Source: CAWJHE01 sp964614855 (GTDB lineage: Bacteria > Chloroflexota > Anaerolineae > Anaerolineales > UBA4823). Taken from it: a DNA stretch of 6,439 nt. This document shows positions 4,362-6,439 of the stretch, in pieces. The first letter of the stretch is position 1. Every line of letters starts with the position of its first letter. The notes under the pieces were generated by a model. That model was not told the DNA's origin. It saw only the letters and a list, made by a program, of their open reading frames with translations, and made no database searches. The DNA lies in the NCBI GenBank assembly GCA_964614855.1, contig CAZTMX010000163.1, positions 1 to 6,439 on the forward strand, given 5' to 3'. The position numbers were made by a program, and so were the translations under genes.

Positions 4362-6439
4362 TCAAATCTCCTCTTCTTTTACTTTGTAAATCTTGCAAAG
4401 CAAGGATTTGCAGTTAGAACCAAAACCACTGCGACCACACAGCCATGGCATGAGTTTATTAATATTTGATTCGAATACTCCGTAAAGAGATGGCTCAGCC
4501 GCTTCTTTTTCAGGGAACCACCAGCCATGGTCAGCCGCCACCACCCTAGGATCTACAATCGGAGTAATTTTTGCCCTCTGCTTGCACTTTCCGAAGTCGT
4601 TTTCAATCCACACCCAATCACCATTCTTGATGCCCAGGTTTTCTGCAGTTTGAGGGTGGATTTCTATTTGAGGATCGGGCTTAATCTTTCGCAATCGCTT
4701 CACTTGGCGTTGCTCTGAATGGAAGAAAGCCCAGGGTCTGGCGCCAGTTGTCAAGACTAACGGATATTTTTCATAAAGTTCTGGTGTGCTATATGGGCTT
4801 GTTGTAGGTTCTTCATAATAGGGTAATGGATCCAGGCCATTCGCTTCAAAGAATGTTGAATAGAGTTCTATTCTGCCAGTTCCAGTATTGAAACCTGGTT
4901 GTCCATCTTGTCTAGCTAATCCTTTCTCGTATTTTTTATATTCAAATGGCGGATAAGCAGGTCCTCGTTCCCTAAGTTCGTCAAATGTCATTCCACTTGT
5001 CACAATACGAGAACTTAGCCATTCTTTAGAAGTTTCCCATGGGAATTTTTCTGGGTTAAACCGCTTTGCTAAATCAAAACATATCTGAACATCAGATTTT
5101 GCTTCTCCAACTTGCGTAACTTTATTTATCGTTTGAAGATAGTACCAAAGTCCCCGCAATCCATCCCTTTCAGGGTATGTCGCAGCAGGGAGAACAATAT
5201 CCGCAAAAGCCACGGCTGTAGGCGTCATAAATAGGTCAACATCCACAACAAAATCCAGACCACGCAAAGCTTTAAATGTTGAGGTTTCGGGTTCCATAGA
5301 TGTACAAGCAATTGGGTTTGTGGTCTGTAACCAGGCAGCTTTGACAGGATATGGTTTTCCTGTCAGCATTGCGCCGATTGTTGACTCGGTACTTGTCAAA
5401 GCAAAGCCATAACGAAATAGCGAATATTTCTCTAACCCCAAGCGCTTATCCGCCATTTCCTGGCTCATAAAATCAGTGGGATCAGGCGGTAGCCACAAGG
5501 TGGCATCAAAAGGCTGAAAGCAATTTAACATCCCGCCAGGTACATCCATATTTCCTGTAATGCACCACATAGCCGATAGAGCTTGAGTCGCAGGGATTGC
5601 TTCCTTAGTCATATCAATTCCGAGTCCCCACTGTGTCGCAGCAGGCTTGCTTTTTGCATACAATCGAGCTGCAGCAATAATTTTCTCTTTAGGAATCCAG
5701 GTGATCTCTGCTACCTTTTCCACTGGATATTCGGCTGCCCTCTTTGCAAGTTTTTCAAACCCATATGTCCAATTATCAACAAATTCCTTATCGTACAACC
5801 CCTCCTGTATGATGATGTTGATCATTGCCAATGCTAAAGCAGAATCGGTTCCGGGCCTTAGCTGTAGCCAAATATCTGCACGTGAAGCTAACCATGTTAA
5901 TCTGGGATCGACTACTATCAGCTTAGACCCTCGTTTCATGCAGTCTACAACCCAGTGGCCAAAGAAACCGTCAGCGTTGGCAACCAAAGGATTATTAGCC
6001 CATATGACAATGCACTCAGGTACTTTCCATTCTTTGTTCTCATAACGATCTGCAAAATACTGCGAGCAATCTGCAGTGCAGAACGTTCCCATCAACGCCA
6101 TTGAACCAGCCATTCTGGGCACATAACATGCAGAGCCACTCAACAAATATGCCCAGTTGGGGCTGCCAAAAGCATAGGCCAAAGGGGCAATAACTGCTGC
6201 TATGTCTCTCCCTGTACCTTGTGCAAAAATGACTGACTCGGGACCATATTCGTTTTTGATTTTGTTGAATTCAGATTCTATGGTGTCATATGCCTCATCC
6301 CAGCTAATGCGCTCCCATTTGTTCTCACCACGTTTTCCAACACGCTTTAATGGATATTTTAGGCGGTCCTCATGGTTGGTGACTTCCGGCAAAGCCAGGC
6401 AGCGTACACAAAGGCGACCTTGATTAAATGGGTTATCTG
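4362..6439 (-). CDS. Molybdopterin oxidoreductase catalytic subunit, N-terminus missing
   Basis: This is a DMSO-reductase-superfamily Mo/W-bis-pterin protein. The frame is open to the right edge, giving 691 visible residues; the TTG at 6392 is an internal Leu codon, not the start. Visible residues 7-15 read GRLCVRCLA, with C10 fitting the fourth cysteine of the N-terminal [4Fe-4S] site, so about 50 residues including the first three cysteines are missing. ISWDEA (44-49) is the usual family motif. C104 in GSACYVPR (codon 6128-6126) is the best candidate metal ligand. Pterin-contact motifs follow: WANNP (146-150), VVDPR (175-179) and the ADIVLPA region (about 412-418). The dinucleotide-binding beta-barrel domain spans about 557-680, beginning YPLVLTTG. 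The inferred length of about 740 resembles compact members such as acetylene hydratase. The substrate is unknown. The ferredoxin subunit gene follows after 1 nt. The gene is AT-rich compared with its neighbours. Confidence 0.9.
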   Translation of the reverse strand, partial: DNPFNQGRLCVRCLALPEVTNHEDRLKYPLKRVGKRGENKWERISWDEAYDTIESEFNKIKNEYGPESVIFAQGTGRDIAAVIAPLAYAFGSPNWAYLLSGSACYVPRMAGSMALMGTFCTADCSQYFADRYENKEWKVPECIVIWANNPLVANADGFFGHWVVDCMKRGSKLIVVDPRLTWLASRADIWLQLRPGTDSALALAMINIIIQEGLYDKEFVDNWTYGFEKLAKRAAEYPVEKVAEITWIPKEKIIAAARLYAKSKPAATQWGLGIDMTKEAIPATQALSAMWCITGNMDVPGGMLNCFQPFDATLWLPPDPTDFMSQEMADKRLGLEKYSLFRYGFALTSTESTIGAMLTGKPYPVKAAWLQTTNPIACTSMEPETSTFKALRGLDFVVDVDLFMTPTAVAFADIVLPAATYPERDGLRGLWYYLQTINKVTQVGEAKSDVQICFDLAKRFNPEKFPWETSKEWLSSRIVTSGMTFDELRERGPAYPPFEYKKYEKGLARQDGQPGFNTGTGRIELYSTFFEANGLDPLPYYEEPTTSPYSTPELYEKYPLVLTTGARPWAFFHSEQRQVKRLRKIKPDPQIEIHPQTAENLGIKNGDWVWIENDFGKCKQRAKITPIVDPRVVAADHGWWFPEKEAAEPSLYGVFESNINKLMPWLCGRSGFGSNCKSLLCKIYKVKEEEI

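Overview
The window looks like part of a metagenomic scaffold from an anaerobic bacterium, most plausibly Chloroflexota (Anaerolineae-like). The pointers are tandem secreted proteins with a CYINW motif, one ending in a YLPL-type tail of a kind I associate with secreted Chloroflexota proteins, and a two-subunit Mo/W-bis-pterin oxidoreductase typical of anaerobes. This assignment is tentative: no rRNA, tRNA or core phylogenetic marker is present. A run of exactly 100 N (3373-3472) is a scaffold gap, so the two halves may not be truly adjacent.

Left half (1-3372). The 3' end of a secreted-protein gene enters from the left edge. A complete paralogue follows 24 nt later, probably in the same operon. 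Converging on them from the minus strand is a gene for a seven-helix membrane protein. Upstream of that gene, on the same strand, is a 47-residue single-helix membrane protein gene, short enough to be missed by usual length cut-offs. The 406-nt space 1953-2358 separates this minus-strand pair from a plus-strand sugar O-acetyltransferase gene. It holds a candidate minus promoter, small inverted repeats, a good plus promoter, and a roughly 150-nt leader ending in a strong intrinsic terminator that stops 9 nt short of the acetyltransferase ribosome-binding site. That layout suggests an attenuator or riboswitch-like control, or a small RNA gene. A small VanZ/DUF2809-like membrane protein gene converges on the acetyltransferase gene. 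The sequence just before the gap resembles a dispersed intergenic repeat, which may explain the gap.

Right half (3473-6439). All genes are on the minus strand. The catalytic subunit of a DMSO-reductase-superfamily enzyme runs in from the right edge, lacking its N-terminus, and is followed after 1 nt by a small ferredoxin subunit with eight cysteines (two [4Fe-4S] clusters). A strong intrinsic terminator ends this operon. A separate small gene for a cytoplasmic LysM-domain protein lies downstream. The catalytic-subunit gene is clearly more AT-rich than the other genes, suggesting recent acquisition. The substrate of the oxidoreductase cannot be read from the sequence.

No CRISPR array, transposase, tRNA or rRNA was seen.
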